A DNA stretch of 64,000 nt from the NCBI RefSeq assembly GCF_024347055.1, contig NZ_AP024896.1, positions 1,302,001-1,366,000 of the forward strand. Direction: 5' to 3'. The DNA is from Vibrio porteresiae DSM 19223. Lineage in GTDB: Bacteria; Pseudomonadota; Gammaproteobacteria; Enterobacterales; Vibrionaceae. Positions 43,160 to 52,225 of this stretch are shown here, in pieces. Made by a program: the position numbers and the translations under genes. The number at the start of each line of letters is the position of its first letter. Position 1 is the stretch's first letter. The notes below the pieces were generated by a model. It was not told the origin of the DNA. It worked only from the letters and a program-made list of their open reading frames with translations, and did no database searches.

Positions 43160-43996
43160 CTATTCCTCTTTCGCGTTGTCGACCGCCATGGAAAGCATCA
43201 ATGTTTGAGCTAAACACATGGAGGATATTTGTGAACGGAAACCATCCATCTGCGCTTCACGGATCACGAACGACACATCGCTGAAAGCGGAAAGTGGGCT
43301 AACCATACTATCGGTTATTGCAATTTGTTTGGCCCCTTTAGCCACACCCAGTTGCACCAGATCCACCACTTCTTTTGAGTAAGGGGAATAACTGATCGCA
43401 ATCACTACATCATTTGGTCGCACTAACTCTAACTGTTCGCGGAACATGCCCCCTAACCCATCGATTAAGAAAGCACGACGTTCCAAATGACGCAAAGCAT
43501 AAGTGAGATAAGAGGCGACACTGAATGAACGACGTAGACCAATCACATAAATGTTTTCCGCCGAATTGAGTAAGCTTACGGCTTGCAACAAATCGTCGTT
43601 GTTAATCATATTAGGCAACTGATTTAATGCTGTTGCATTGACCATGCTAAAGGTCTTCAATATTTCAATCGGCGACTCAGGCGCATCAACATGATCATCA
43701 TTGGTTTGGCGATACAACTTAACGCGTTCAGTGTAACTGACGGTATCTTCCATCAAGCTATCACGAAACACTTGTTTCATTTCGTTGAAGCCATCGAAGC
43801 CAAATGCATTGGCAAAACGAATCAAAGTCGACGGTGGAACGTCAGCTTTTTTCGCAATTTCAGCAATGGTGTCAAAGGGAATGGTGTTGCTGTTATCAAG
43901 AATATATTGTGCAATCTGTTTTAAACGCTTGCTTAAGCTACTGTATTTATTTCGAATCTCTTCTTGTAGCTGAGAGAGTTGTACTGTAGTGGCCAT
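43160..43996 (-). CDS. iolR: RpiR-family regulator, probable IolR
   Basis: A 278-residue regulator with an N-terminal RpiR helix-turn-helix (TIAEIAKKADVPPSTLIRFANAFGF is represented by DVPPSTLIRFANAFG) and a C-terminal SIS sugar-phosphate domain (ENIYVIGLRRSFSVASYLTYAL, VVIAISYSPYSKEVVDLV). RpiR-type IolR proteins repress inositol genes in enterobacteria and are relieved by an inositol catabolite. Its place beside iolC supports that role; the symbol is inferred from family and context. Confidence 0.85.
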   Translation of the reverse strand: MATTVQLSQLQEEIRNKYSSLSKRLKQIAQYILDNSNTIPFDTIAEIAKKADVPPSTLIRFANAFGFDGFNEMKQVFRDSLMEDTVSYTERVKLYRQTNDDHVDAPESPIEILKTFSMVNATALNQLPNMINNDDLLQAVSLLNSAENIYVIGLRRSFSVASYLTYALRHLERRAFLIDGLGGMFREQLELVRPNDVVIAISYSPYSKEVVDLVQLGVAKGAKQIAITDSMVSPLSAFSDVSFVIREAQMDGFRSQISSMCLAQTLMLSMAVDNAKEE

Positions 43997-44135
43997 AATT
44001 ATGTCATCTATGCTAAATAGTGTTTGATGAAACCCAAAGTTGATGAAGTTTTCCGTAATTCATTCTTTTAAATTATTTTTTTCACGGCAGTGCCAACTCT
44101 AAAACAAATGCTTTGGGATAGCTAGAAAAGCAAAT

Positions 44136-44163
44136 AAAAAAAGCCAGCACTTGTGTACTGGCT
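44136..44163 (-). terminator. Rho-independent terminator of iolC
   Basis: AGCCAGTAC pairs with GTGCTGGCT (one U-G) around ACAA on the minus strand, followed by seven T. It starts 13 bases beyond the iolC stop. Confidence 0.85.
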
Positions 44164-44175
44164 CTATATTACTTG

Positions 44176-46098
44176 CTATTTTGCAGGACGAACTTCGCGC
44201 CAGTAGCCGATAAGTTTGAGGTAATTGGCTGAGACTGCTTCAATCAATTGATAGTCGTTATATTCGCCGCTGAGCCATTTTTTCGATGGTTCACCAAAGA
44301 TAGTGCGACCGACAGCAAAGCCTTTGACTTTCTCAACGTCTTTTGCGTTAGCAAAACCAGCTTTCAATTCGTCACTTGGTGCATCCAAACCAAGGATCAC
44401 GATACCACGACAGTATGGGTCATATTGATCAATCAATCCGCTGATGGTATCCCAGTTGGCTTTCTCTTTGAGTGGCGGCAATTTCCACCAGTCCGGTTGC
44501 ACGCCTAAATCGTAGAAGCGTTGCACAATCGTCGCGTAATGACGTTCATCTTTATCGGCGCTGTCTGCTGGCAAAATCAACTCAAGCAACAGTTCATGAC
44601 CCGATTGGCAGCACGCTTGATACACCTCTTTCACCAAGGCTTCTTGTTCAAGACGCAGCGCCTCTGGATCATTTGGATGATAGAAGAACAGACATTTCAC
44701 TACATGTTCTAATGGCCAGCCAATCAGTTGAGAACCGATGTTACCGTGTTCTAGGCGCAATGGACGAGAGCTTGGCAGTTCAATTGGACGACCAATCCAC
44801 CAATGGTGACCCGTAATTTCATTTAAGGCGTCTTGACCAAACGTCGTGTCAGCCAAAATACCGCTGGAGTGGTTCAACCCAGCCGCTTCGGCGGTTTGTC
44901 GTGCGGCTTGCAACAACAGTTGTTTCAATTGTGGAATGCGTTTTTCATCAGCGCCCACCTCTTGAGCCATATCGGTCAATTGGCGGCGATGGTCAAAGGC
45001 AAACACACACAATTCAGGCCACTGCTGTTTACGTGTTGTCACCCGATGCAAGTGATTTAATAGTTCATCTGTATCTGGGCGAGTCACTTGTTGTGCGCGA
45101 GAGAGGAAGTTATCCAATTCCACCTTAGTTGGCATCGCAGGTGCACAGCCATGGCGTGATACCACCAGCGCGCCACACGCGTTGGCATAACGACAGCTCT
45201 GCTCCCAACTTTCATCATTAAGGTAACCACGCAATAGACCAGACATAAAGGCATCACCAGCGCCCAAGACATTAAGCACTTCCACTTTTACGCCGCTTTG
45301 CAGCGCCACATCATCCCAGGACGCAGGAATAACACCTTCAAACACAGAGCAACCTGCAGCGCCACGTTTGCAAACCAATGTGGCATCGGTAAATTCACGA
45401 ACACGACGCAAAGCTGCTAATGTATTGGTGGTACCACCAGCAATATGGAATTCTTCTTCAGTACCAACGATCAAATCAAAGTTACCGAGCACTTGTTGCA
45501 GTGAGCGTGTCACAGCGTCTGATTCAATGTAACGAGTTTCCCCATCGCCAAGAGAAGTGAGCCCCCAAAGAACTGGGCGATAATCAATATCGAGCGCCCG
45601 CTTCAAACCGTGTTTTTTCGCATAAGCTAATGCTTTTAATACTGCACCACGGGTATTTGGGTGAGATAAGTGAGTCCCTGTGATCGCCACTGCGCGAGCT
45701 GACGCGATGTAGTTTTCATCAATATCGTCTTCACACAGCGCCATATCAGCACAGTTATCACGATAGAAAATAAGTGGGAAAGTGTCTTTATCTTTAATAC
45801 CCAGAATCACTAACGCAGTAAGGCGATCTTTATCGGTGATCAAATAGTCGGTATTACACCCTACACGCTGTAACTCTTCACGAATAAAACGTCCCATATG
45901 TTCATCCCCAACACGGGCCAACATACCGGATTTCAAACCTTGGATTGCAGTTCCGTAAGCCACGTTACCTGACGAACCACCTAAATATTTGGCAAAGGAC
46001 CCCATGTCCTCTAAACGAGCGCCAACTTGCTGTCCATACAGGTCTAAAGCAACACGACCTATACAAATAACATCCAGTTTCTTGTCCACCTCTTTCAT
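44176..46098 (-). CDS. iolC: Bifunctional IolC kinase-DUF2090 aldolase-like protein
   Basis: A 640-residue fusion. Residues 1-320 are a PfkB kinase, 5-dehydro-2-deoxygluconokinase (YLGGSSGNVAYG, then VLNVLGAGDAFMSGLL). Residues 330-640 are DUF2090 (VFAFDHRRQL, then FAVGRTIFGEPSKKWL), an aldolase-like barrel that may supply the IolJ step, cleaving the phosphorylated product. The ATG at 46098 has AGGA eight bases upstream and is preferred over one five codons earlier. The fusion is known in many proteobacterial iol loci. It is divergent from iolD. Confidence 0.92.
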   Translation of the reverse strand: MKEVDKKLDVICIGRVALDLYGQQVGARLEDMGSFAKYLGGSSGNVAYGTAIQGLKSGMLARVGDEHMGRFIREELQRVGCNTDYLITDKDRLTALVILGIKDKDTFPLIFYRDNCADMALCEDDIDENYIASARAVAITGTHLSHPNTRGAVLKALAYAKKHGLKRALDIDYRPVLWGLTSLGDGETRYIESDAVTRSLQQVLGNFDLIVGTEEEFHIAGGTTNTLAALRRVREFTDATLVCKRGAAGCSVFEGVIPASWDDVALQSGVKVEVLNVLGAGDAFMSGLLRGYLNDESWEQSCRYANACGALVVSRHGCAPAMPTKVELDNFLSRAQQVTRPDTDELLNHLHRVTTRKQQWPELCVFAFDHRRQLTDMAQEVGADEKRIPQLKQLLLQAARQTAEAAGLNHSSGILADTTFGQDALNEITGHHWWIGRPIELPSSRPLRLEHGNIGSQLIGWPLEHVVKCLFFYHPNDPEALRLEQEALVKEVYQACCQSGHELLLELILPADSADKDERHYATIVQRFYDLGVQPDWWKLPPLKEKANWDTISGLIDQYDPYCRGIVILGLDAPSDELKAGFANAKDVEKVKGFAVGRTIFGEPSKKWLSGEYNDYQLIEAVSANYLKLIGYWREVRPAK

Positions 46099-46141
46099 TA
46101 TGAAAATCCTCATACTCGTCGATGTGTTGGAAACATTATTA

Positions 46142-46155
46142 GAAATAAAAATTTC
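46142..46155. promoter_or_regulatory. GAAAT-N4-ATTTC box before iolC
   Basis: GAAATAAAAATTTC has perfect half-sites and lies 44 bases before the iolC start, inside its likely promoter or leader. Same motif as before iolA. Confidence 0.6.
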
Positions 46156-46314
46156 ATTTTCAATAAAATTCGAAACAAATTAGGCGTTACGTTTCATTTT
46201 AACTTTGATTTTTCAATCTCTATCACAGATTAACCACTTAACAAACCTGCTTATTTGCTTGTCATATATAGGATTATTGCAATTTAAGCCTTAATTTGAT
46301 CCACATCTCACAAT

Positions 46315-46328
46315 GAAATATTAATTTT
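46315..46328. promoter_or_regulatory. GAAAT-N4-ATTTT box before iolD
   Basis: GAAATATTAATTTT matches the shared motif at 9 of 10 defined positions; a further ATTTCA half-site follows at 46336. It is 106 bases before the iolD start. Confidence 0.5.
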
Positions 46329-46434
46329 ATTTTCTATTTCAATGGAAAAAACGAAGCTTATAATGGAACCATCGATGGACAGGATATCTCTCCAATTTTC
46401 AACCTACAGGTTGGCGTGAACAGGAACCCAAACA

Positions 46435-48375
46435 ATGAAAACAATTCGACTTACAACGGCGCAAGCCTTAGTTCGATTCCTCGATAATCAATATCTGAAT
46501 GTTGATGGTAAAGAAATCAAATTTGTTAAAGGCCTCTTCGGCATCTTCGGCCATGGGAACGTGTTAGGTCTGGGTCAAGCACTTGAACAAGACGCAGGAT
46601 CCCTTGAAATTCATCAAGGACGCAACGAGCAAGGTATGGCTCATGCGGCAATTGGCTTTGCAAAACAATCACTTCGCCAACAAATCTACGCCTGTACCTC
46701 TTCTATTGGTCCTGGCGCGGCTAACATGGTAACAGCTGCAGCAACTGCGACTGCTAACCATATCCCATTATTGCTGTTACCTGGTGATACTTATGCTACT
46801 CGCCAACCGGATCCTGTACTACAACAGGTTGAGCAGAGCTACGATTTAAGTATCAGTACTAATGATGCCTTTAAAGCAGTATGTAAATACTGGGACCGAG
46901 TCTCGCGCCCAGAACAGCTCATGACCGCTTGTATCAGTGCCATGCGTGTATTAACCGATCCTGCGGAAACAGGGGCGGTGACCATAGCGTTACCACAAGA
47001 TGTACAAAGTGAAGCCTATGATTATCCAGACTATTTCTTTGCTAAACGTGTACATCGCTTAGAACGCCCAACACCAGCAGAAAGTGCCATTGAAGAAGCC
47101 GTGGCATTAATTAAGCAAGCCAAGAAACCATTGGTCATCTGCGGTGGCGGTTTGAAATATTCTCAAGCAGGTGAAGCGCTTAGCGCCTTTTGCCAAGCTT
47201 TCTCTATTCCGTTTGCTGAAACTCAAGCAGGCAAAGGCACCTTGGTGTCAGAAAACCCTTGGAACGTTGGCGGTGTAGGCGAAACTGGCTGCTTGGCAGC
47301 GAACACCCTAGCTAAAGAAGCCGACCTAGTGATCGGTGTGGGCACCCGCTATACCGACTTCACGACTTCTTCGAAATGGATATTCCAAAATCCTCAAGTG
47401 AAATACCTCAACATTAACGTGCGCCGCTTTGACGCATTCAAGATGGATGGTGTTCAAGTGGTCGCAGACGCAAAACAAGCCCTAAATGCCGTCACCAAAG
47501 CGCTGACCAATACGGGCTATAAAGCCGCTTGGGCTGATGAAATTCAACAAGTACAAAACGATTACATCAAAGAGCGTCAACGTCTGTATGCAGTCGAATT
47601 TAACCAACAAGATTTCGTCCCTGAAATCGATGACCACTTACCAAGAGAACAGGTGTTCAAAGAGTTTCAGGCACTTACCGATTCCGTTCTAACTCAAAGC
47701 CGTGCTTTAGGTTTGATTAACGAAACCATTCCAGAAAACGCGGTCATCGTCGGGGCTTCCGGCAGTTTACCTGGCGATTTACAGCGTATTTGGAAAACTC
47801 GCAGTCCTAACAGTTACCACGTTGAATATGGTTATTCCTGTATGGGCTACGAGGTTAACGCCTCACTAGGTGTAAAAATGGCCAACCCAGAGCGAGAAGT
47901 ATTCACTTTGGTAGGGGATGGCTCATTTATGATGCTTCACTCTGAGTTGGTCTCCTCAATTCAAGAACGTAAGAAAATCAACGTGGTGGTTTTCGATAAC
48001 ATGACAAATGGCTGTATCAACAACCTGCAAATGGAACACGGCATGGACAGTTTCTATACCGAATTCCGTTTCCGTGGCGACAAAGCCGACCGATTGGATG
48101 GCGGCTTTGTGCCAGTCGATTTTGCCAAAATCGGCGAAGGCTACGGTTGTAAAACGTATCGCGTGACAAATGTAGAGCAGCTTAAACACGCATTAGCCGA
48201 TGCTGCCAAACAAGATCGTTCAACTGTGATTGATATTAAAGTTCTGCCTAAGACAATGATCCATAAATACTTTAGTTTCTGGCGTGTCGGTGTGGCGCAA
48301 GTATCAGAAAGTGAACGTATTAATAAGATCACGCAAGAAATCAACGAGAAAGTCCGTCAATCAAGACAGTACTGA
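46435..48375 (+). CDS. iolD: 3D-trihydroxycyclohexane-1,2-dione hydrolase IolD
   Basis: A 646-residue thiamine-diphosphate enzyme that opens the ring of the inositol-derived diketone. The N-terminal half has FGIFGHGNVLGLGQAL and the glutamate-containing NEQGMAHAAIGFAKQ. The C-terminal cofactor motif is GDGSFMMLHSEL with VFDNMTNGCINNLQ. The length is typical. It forms a unit with the iolH-like gene 60 bases downstream. Confidence 0.95.
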   Translation: MKTIRLTTAQALVRFLDNQYLNVDGKEIKFVKGLFGIFGHGNVLGLGQALEQDAGSLEIHQGRNEQGMAHAAIGFAKQSLRQQIYACTSSIGPGAANMVTAAATATANHIPLLLLPGDTYATRQPDPVLQQVEQSYDLSISTNDAFKAVCKYWDRVSRPEQLMTACISAMRVLTDPAETGAVTIALPQDVQSEAYDYPDYFFAKRVHRLERPTPAESAIEEAVALIKQAKKPLVICGGGLKYSQAGEALSAFCQAFSIPFAETQAGKGTLVSENPWNVGGVGETGCLAANTLAKEADLVIGVGTRYTDFTTSSKWIFQNPQVKYLNINVRRFDAFKMDGVQVVADAKQALNAVTKALTNTGYKAAWADEIQQVQNDYIKERQRLYAVEFNQQDFVPEIDDHLPREQVFKEFQALTDSVLTQSRALGLINETIPENAVIVGASGSLPGDLQRIWKTRSPNSYHVEYGYSCMGYEVNASLGVKMANPEREVFTLVGDGSFMMLHSELVSSIQERKKINVVVFDNMTNGCINNLQMEHGMDSFYTEFRFRGDKADRLDGGFVPVDFAKIGEGYGCKTYRVTNVEQLKHALADAAKQDRSTVIDIKVLPKTMIHKYFSFWRVGVAQVSESERINKITQEINEKVRQSRQY

Positions 48376-48435
48376 TTAAGAGGGGCGCAAAAGCCCCCTT
48401 TCACCCGTCTGACCCTACAAAAAGGAGCTGTTGAA

Positions 48436-49317
48436 ATGAAAATTGCTTTTGACGTGGATGTAATCCGTCCACTTGGCATCACACAAATGGTGCACAAAGT
48501 GGCCGATTGGGGCTACAAATACATTGAGCAATCGCCTCATCCCCAGATCAACCCTTTCTATCGCCATCCACGTGCAGGACGTGATGTGTTGAATGAATAC
48601 AAGCGTGCGCTGCGCGAAACCGGCGTTGAAATTTCCTCTTTCATCGTTGTGTATCGCTGGTCTGGCCCTGATGAAGCGCGTCGTCAAGCGGCAGTAAGAA
48701 ACTGGAAACGCATGATCGAAATCGCAGTTGAAATGGGTGTCGAAGTGATTAACACGGAGCTTTCTGGCGATCCAAACCAATCTGAGATCTGCGATGAAAT
48801 GTGGTACAAATCGATGGAAGAGCTGCTGCCTATCATTGAACGTGAAGGCCTTCGTATTGAGATTCAGTCCCACCCTTATGACTTTTGTGAACTGAACAAT
48901 GAAACCGTTGATTTGGTGCAATCGCTGCGCAGCGATAACGTAAGTTATCTATACAGCGCACCTCACACCTTCTTTTACGACAAAGGGCAAGGCGATGTTC
49001 GCTCCATGATTGAATATTGCGGTCATGACCTTTCCCACGTATTGATTGGTGACACCATGAACCACACCAAACCCAACCGTTATATCGTCAATCCTCCCGG
49101 CGTTGATGCGACCATTCACCAACACCTAGGTATTGGCGAAGGGGAAGTGGATTTCCCAGGTCTTTTCCAAGCGTTACGTGATACTGGTTTTGCCCAACGT
49201 AAGTTCAAAGTGGGCGGCGAACCTATTATCGCAGCAGCACTGTTTGGTTACCCAGAAAAGATGGATAAACAGGCCATCGAAACACGTGAGCGCATTGAGC
49301 GAGAATTATTGCGTTAA
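48436..49317 (+). CDS. iolH: IolH-like sugar isomerase/epimerase-fold protein
   Basis: A 293-residue TIM-barrel of the xylose-isomerase-like family. WGYKYIEQSPHPQINPFY and INTELSGDPNQSEIC, then HVLIGDTMNH, follow IolH of Bacillus and enterobacterial iol loci, whose exact reaction is not firmly known. Metal ligands are suggested by Glu, Asp and His in these motifs. AAGGAG precedes the start. The alternatives IolE or IolI fit less well. Confidence 0.82.
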   Translation: MKIAFDVDVIRPLGITQMVHKVADWGYKYIEQSPHPQINPFYRHPRAGRDVLNEYKRALRETGVEISSFIVVYRWSGPDEARRQAAVRNWKRMIEIAVEMGVEVINTELSGDPNQSEICDEMWYKSMEELLPIIEREGLRIEIQSHPYDFCELNNETVDLVQSLRSDNVSYLYSAPHTFFYDKGQGDVRSMIEYCGHDLSHVLIGDTMNHTKPNRYIVNPPGVDATIHQHLGIGEGEVDFPGLFQALRDTGFAQRKFKVGGEPIIAAALFGYPEKMDKQAIETRERIERELLR

Positions 49318-49397
49318 TTTTCGTGGTTACCTCTTCTACCCGATGCATTGTCTCGAGTAACTGTGTATCATCTGCGCTCTAACCTTATGTGCACTTA

Positions 49398-49432
49398 AAG
49401 CGGCTCTCCTTCGGGGGAGCGCTTGTCTTTTT
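49398..49432 (+). terminator. Terminator after iolD-iolH
   Basis: AGCGGCTCTCC and GGGGAGCGCT pair with one bulged G around a TTCG loop, followed by TGTCTTTTT. It ends only 11 bases before the next start codon, so the downstream permease depends on read-through or on a promoter inside this stretch. Confidence 0.72.
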
Positions 49433-49443
49433 GAGAAACCAAA

Positions 49444-50328
49444 ATGGCCCGACCTTTTTTCGCGGAAATGATCTTATTATTAACGACTTGGATTGCGGGA
49501 TGGGGCTGGATCTTCTCCAAAGAAGCCACGACAGAGATGCCGACCTTTGGCTTTATAGGACTACGATTCAGCGCCGCTGCTCTGATCATCTTATGTCTGT
49601 GTTTCCGTGCCTTCCGTCATGTGACCAAAAGTCAATGGCGTGACATGATTGCCAGCGGTGTATTACTGGCGGTAATGATCAACTTATGGATGTACTCTGT
49701 GGTGACAGCACCTACCTTAGGTGACGGCGCATTCATCATGAGTTTATCGATGTTAGTGGTTCCCCTACTTGACCTTTTCTGGGTAAGAAAAGCGCCATCC
49801 AGTGCTTACTGGCGTTCACTGCCTATCGCCGTCTTGGGGCTCGCTTTACTGACATTAGGTAATCATTCCAGCTCTACCGCATCACAAGGTTGGTTTCTGC
49901 TAACCGCGTTTGCTCAAGCCATCTATTTCCGTTTCAATAGCGATTTCTCCACACGCGTGCCGCTATTACCCCTAACCACCGTGCAATTGGGCGTGACTGG
50001 CCTTATTTCGCTGACTATTTCAGGGATTTGGGAAACATGGGCAACGCCATTTTCGACCGCAACTTGGAGTTGGTTTATTGCCAGCGTCGTGATTGCGACC
50101 AGTTTGCGTTTTTGGTTACAGCTGGTTGGACAAAAGGCCACAACGCCTGCCAACGCTGCCGTTATCATGATTATGGAACCGGTATTTACTCTATTGATTT
50201 CGGCGTTTTGGTATAGCGAGCAGCTTTCAGCAACGAAACTGGCTGGCTGTGGCCTGATTTTATTGGCACAACTCTTCTACCGTTTTACCTTGAGCAAACA
50301 GCTTAAGCGTAGAACAAGCCAAGCTTAG
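49444..50328 (+). CDS. EamA/DMT-family permease
   Basis: A 294-residue inner-membrane protein with ten hydrophobic segments in two EamA repeats, of the drug/metabolite transporter superfamily (PTFGFIGLRFSAAALI; later TTPANAAVIMIMEPVFTLLI). Members export metabolites; the substrate is unknown. There is no clear Shine-Dalgarno, and a terminator sits directly in front. An inositol link is not shown. Confidence 0.85.
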   Translation: MARPFFAEMILLLTTWIAGWGWIFSKEATTEMPTFGFIGLRFSAAALIILCLCFRAFRHVTKSQWRDMIASGVLLAVMINLWMYSVVTAPTLGDGAFIMSLSMLVVPLLDLFWVRKAPSSAYWRSLPIAVLGLALLTLGNHSSSTASQGWFLLTAFAQAIYFRFNSDFSTRVPLLPLTTVQLGVTGLISLTISGIWETWATPFSTATWSWFIASVVIATSLRFWLQLVGQKATTPANAAVIMIMEPVFTLLISAFWYSEQLSATKLAGCGLILLAQLFYRFTLSKQLKRRTSQA

Positions 50329-50340
50329 CCAGAGCTTAAA

Positions 50341-50372
50341 CCATCGTTAACCCCGTTTGGTGTTAACGATGG
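50341..50372. terminator. Bidirectional hairpin between converging genes
   Basis: CCATCGTTAAC pairs perfectly with GTTAACGATGG over a 10-base loop, between the EamA permease and the ABC ATPase gene. Flanking T-runs are short. Confidence 0.68.
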
Positions 50373-50388
50373 GATTAATCCAAATAGG

Positions 50389-52212
50389 CTAAGATTGCAT
50401 CACCCAATGCCCTGGGGAAACTTCTTGATAGTGGCGTTTTGGCGCTTGATAGCCTCGGGGGCGAATGGGACTTTTCAGTTCACTCACCTCTTGCTGACGC
50501 TGTAAATGACGACGACTTGGGTCGGCCACCGGCACCGCTTGCAGCAGCTTTTGCGTATAGGGATGGCGCGGCGAATTAAAGATCGCTTGGCGTGGGCCCA
50601 TTTCTACGATTTCTCCCAAATACATCACCGCTACTCGGTGACTGATGCGCTCCACGACCGCCATATCATGGGAGATAAATAAAAACGCCAAGTTGCGTTG
50701 CTGCTGCAGATCCATCAATAAGTTCACCACCTGCGCTTTAACCGACACATCCAACGCCGATACCGATTCATCGGCGATGATCAATTTAGGATCTAGGGTT
50801 AACGCGCGCGCAATCGCTATGCGTTGGCGCTGCCCACCAGAAAACTCATGAGGATAACGGTCGAGCATATCGATTGATAACCCTACTTGCTCGATCAACT
50901 CTGCGGCTTTGCGTTTGGCTTCCGCTTTGGTGGCTAAACCATGTTCCAGCAGCGGTTCGATTAATGTCTCTTCCACTGTCATACGTGGGTTTAGACTGGC
51001 AAACGGGTCTTGGAAGATAAACTGAATATCACGGCGCATTTTGCGCAGGTCCGCTTTGTTGAGGCTGCGAACATCATAGCCATTAAATTCGATATACCCT
51101 TGGTCCGGTTCCACCAGCCGCATTAATGAGCGTCCAGTGGTCGATTTACCGCAGCCAGATTCCCCCACAAACGACAACGTCTCTCCGGGATAGAGTGCAA
51201 AACTGATGTCTTCAACGGCGTGCACCGCCGCGACTTGTCGTGACCAAAATCCACCGTAAATCGGAAAACGAGTCGATAGATGTTTCACGTCTAAGAGCGG
51301 CTTTTTCGCTGGTTCGAGTTTGGGTTGCGGCGCAAAATGGATCGGCTCACCACTGTCGCTGGCAAGTTTAGGAAATTTGACCGGTTCAGTTTGCTGTGCC
51401 ACTTCGCCCAATTTGGGTACCGCATTAAGGAGCATGCGGGTGTAATACTCTTGCGGCGCGGCAAAAAGCTGCGCGGTCTGGTTCTCTTCAACCATCGCAC
51501 CGCGATACATCACTAAAGTGCGATCAGCAATTTCCGCCACCACGCCCATATCGTGGGTAATAAACAAAACCGCCATGCCCTCTTCTTGCTGCAAGGTTTT
51601 GATTAAATCCAGAATTTGCCCTTGAATAGTCACATCCAGCGCAGTGGTCGGCTCATCGGCAATCAGCAGTTTCGGCTTTAATGCCAACGCCATCGCGATC
51701 ATCACACGCTGACGCATCCCGCCTGAAAACTGGTGCGGATACTCATCAAAACGCTGCTCGGCATTGGGAATACGCACTTTATTAAGCAGTTCAATAGTCT
51801 GACGACGCGCTTCGACACCCGAACAATGCCGATGCACTTTGAGCAACTCGGCAATCTGCGCCCCCACGGTAAACGCAGGGTTAAGTGACGTCATTGGCTC
51901 TTGGAAAATCATTGCGATATCGTTCGCGCGAATCTCCCGCATCGCTTTATCTGACAGCGTAGTGAGCTCTTGACCGGAGAGCTTAATGCTCCCGGAAATA
52001 TCACTATTACGCGGATTGAGTAAGCGCATGATCGACAGCGACGTCACACTCTTACCAGAACCCGATTCGCCCACAATCGCGAGGGTTTCACCGGGATAGA
52101 CGCAGAAGTTGATATCGTCGATAACTGTCTTCCATGCGCCTTTGACACGAAAGCGCGTCGAGAGCTGAGAGACTTCTAAAATCGGTGCCGTCCTTGGCAT
52201 GTTGTCCTCCAT
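50389..52212 (-). CDS. Fused two-domain peptide ABC transporter ATPase (GsiA-like)
   Basis: A 607-residue cytoplasmic ATPase with two complete oligopeptide-type ABC domains. The first has GESGSGKSVT, the signature FSGGMRQRVMIAMAL and Walker B LLIADEPTT; the second GESGCGKSTTG, SGGQRQRIAIARAL and LIIADESVSALD (Ser replaces Pro in the second Walker B). Tandem fusion is typical of the glutathione importer GsiA. It is divergent from the matching binding protein and permeases, but clearly belongs with them. Confidence 0.92.
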   Translation of the reverse strand: MEDNMPRTAPILEVSQLSTRFRVKGAWKTVIDDINFCVYPGETLAIVGESGSGKSVTSLSIMRLLNPRNSDISGSIKLSGQELTTLSDKAMREIRANDIAMIFQEPMTSLNPAFTVGAQIAELLKVHRHCSGVEARRQTIELLNKVRIPNAEQRFDEYPHQFSGGMRQRVMIAMALALKPKLLIADEPTTALDVTIQGQILDLIKTLQQEEGMAVLFITHDMGVVAEIADRTLVMYRGAMVEENQTAQLFAAPQEYYTRMLLNAVPKLGEVAQQTEPVKFPKLASDSGEPIHFAPQPKLEPAKKPLLDVKHLSTRFPIYGGFWSRQVAAVHAVEDISFALYPGETLSFVGESGCGKSTTGRSLMRLVEPDQGYIEFNGYDVRSLNKADLRKMRRDIQFIFQDPFASLNPRMTVEETLIEPLLEHGLATKAEAKRKAAELIEQVGLSIDMLDRYPHEFSGGQRQRIAIARALTLDPKLIIADESVSALDVSVKAQVVNLLMDLQQQRNLAFLFISHDMAVVERISHRVAVMYLGEIVEMGPRQAIFNSPRHPYTQKLLQAVPVADPSRRHLQRQQEVSELKSPIRPRGYQAPKRHYQEVSPGHWVMQS

Positions 52213-52225
52213 GATGACACGTTAA

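Larger units (their letters stand above)
46099..46434. other. iolC / iolD divergent promoter region
   Basis: A 336-base AT-rich region carrying two copies of the GAAAT-N4-ATTTC motif, one near each gene. No separate coding frame is supported. Confidence 0.6.

Noticed and set aside
48415..48921. 168-codon frame on the minus strand opposite the iolH-like gene
   Set aside because: It mirrors a well-supported gene on the other strand and its product has no recognisable domain.
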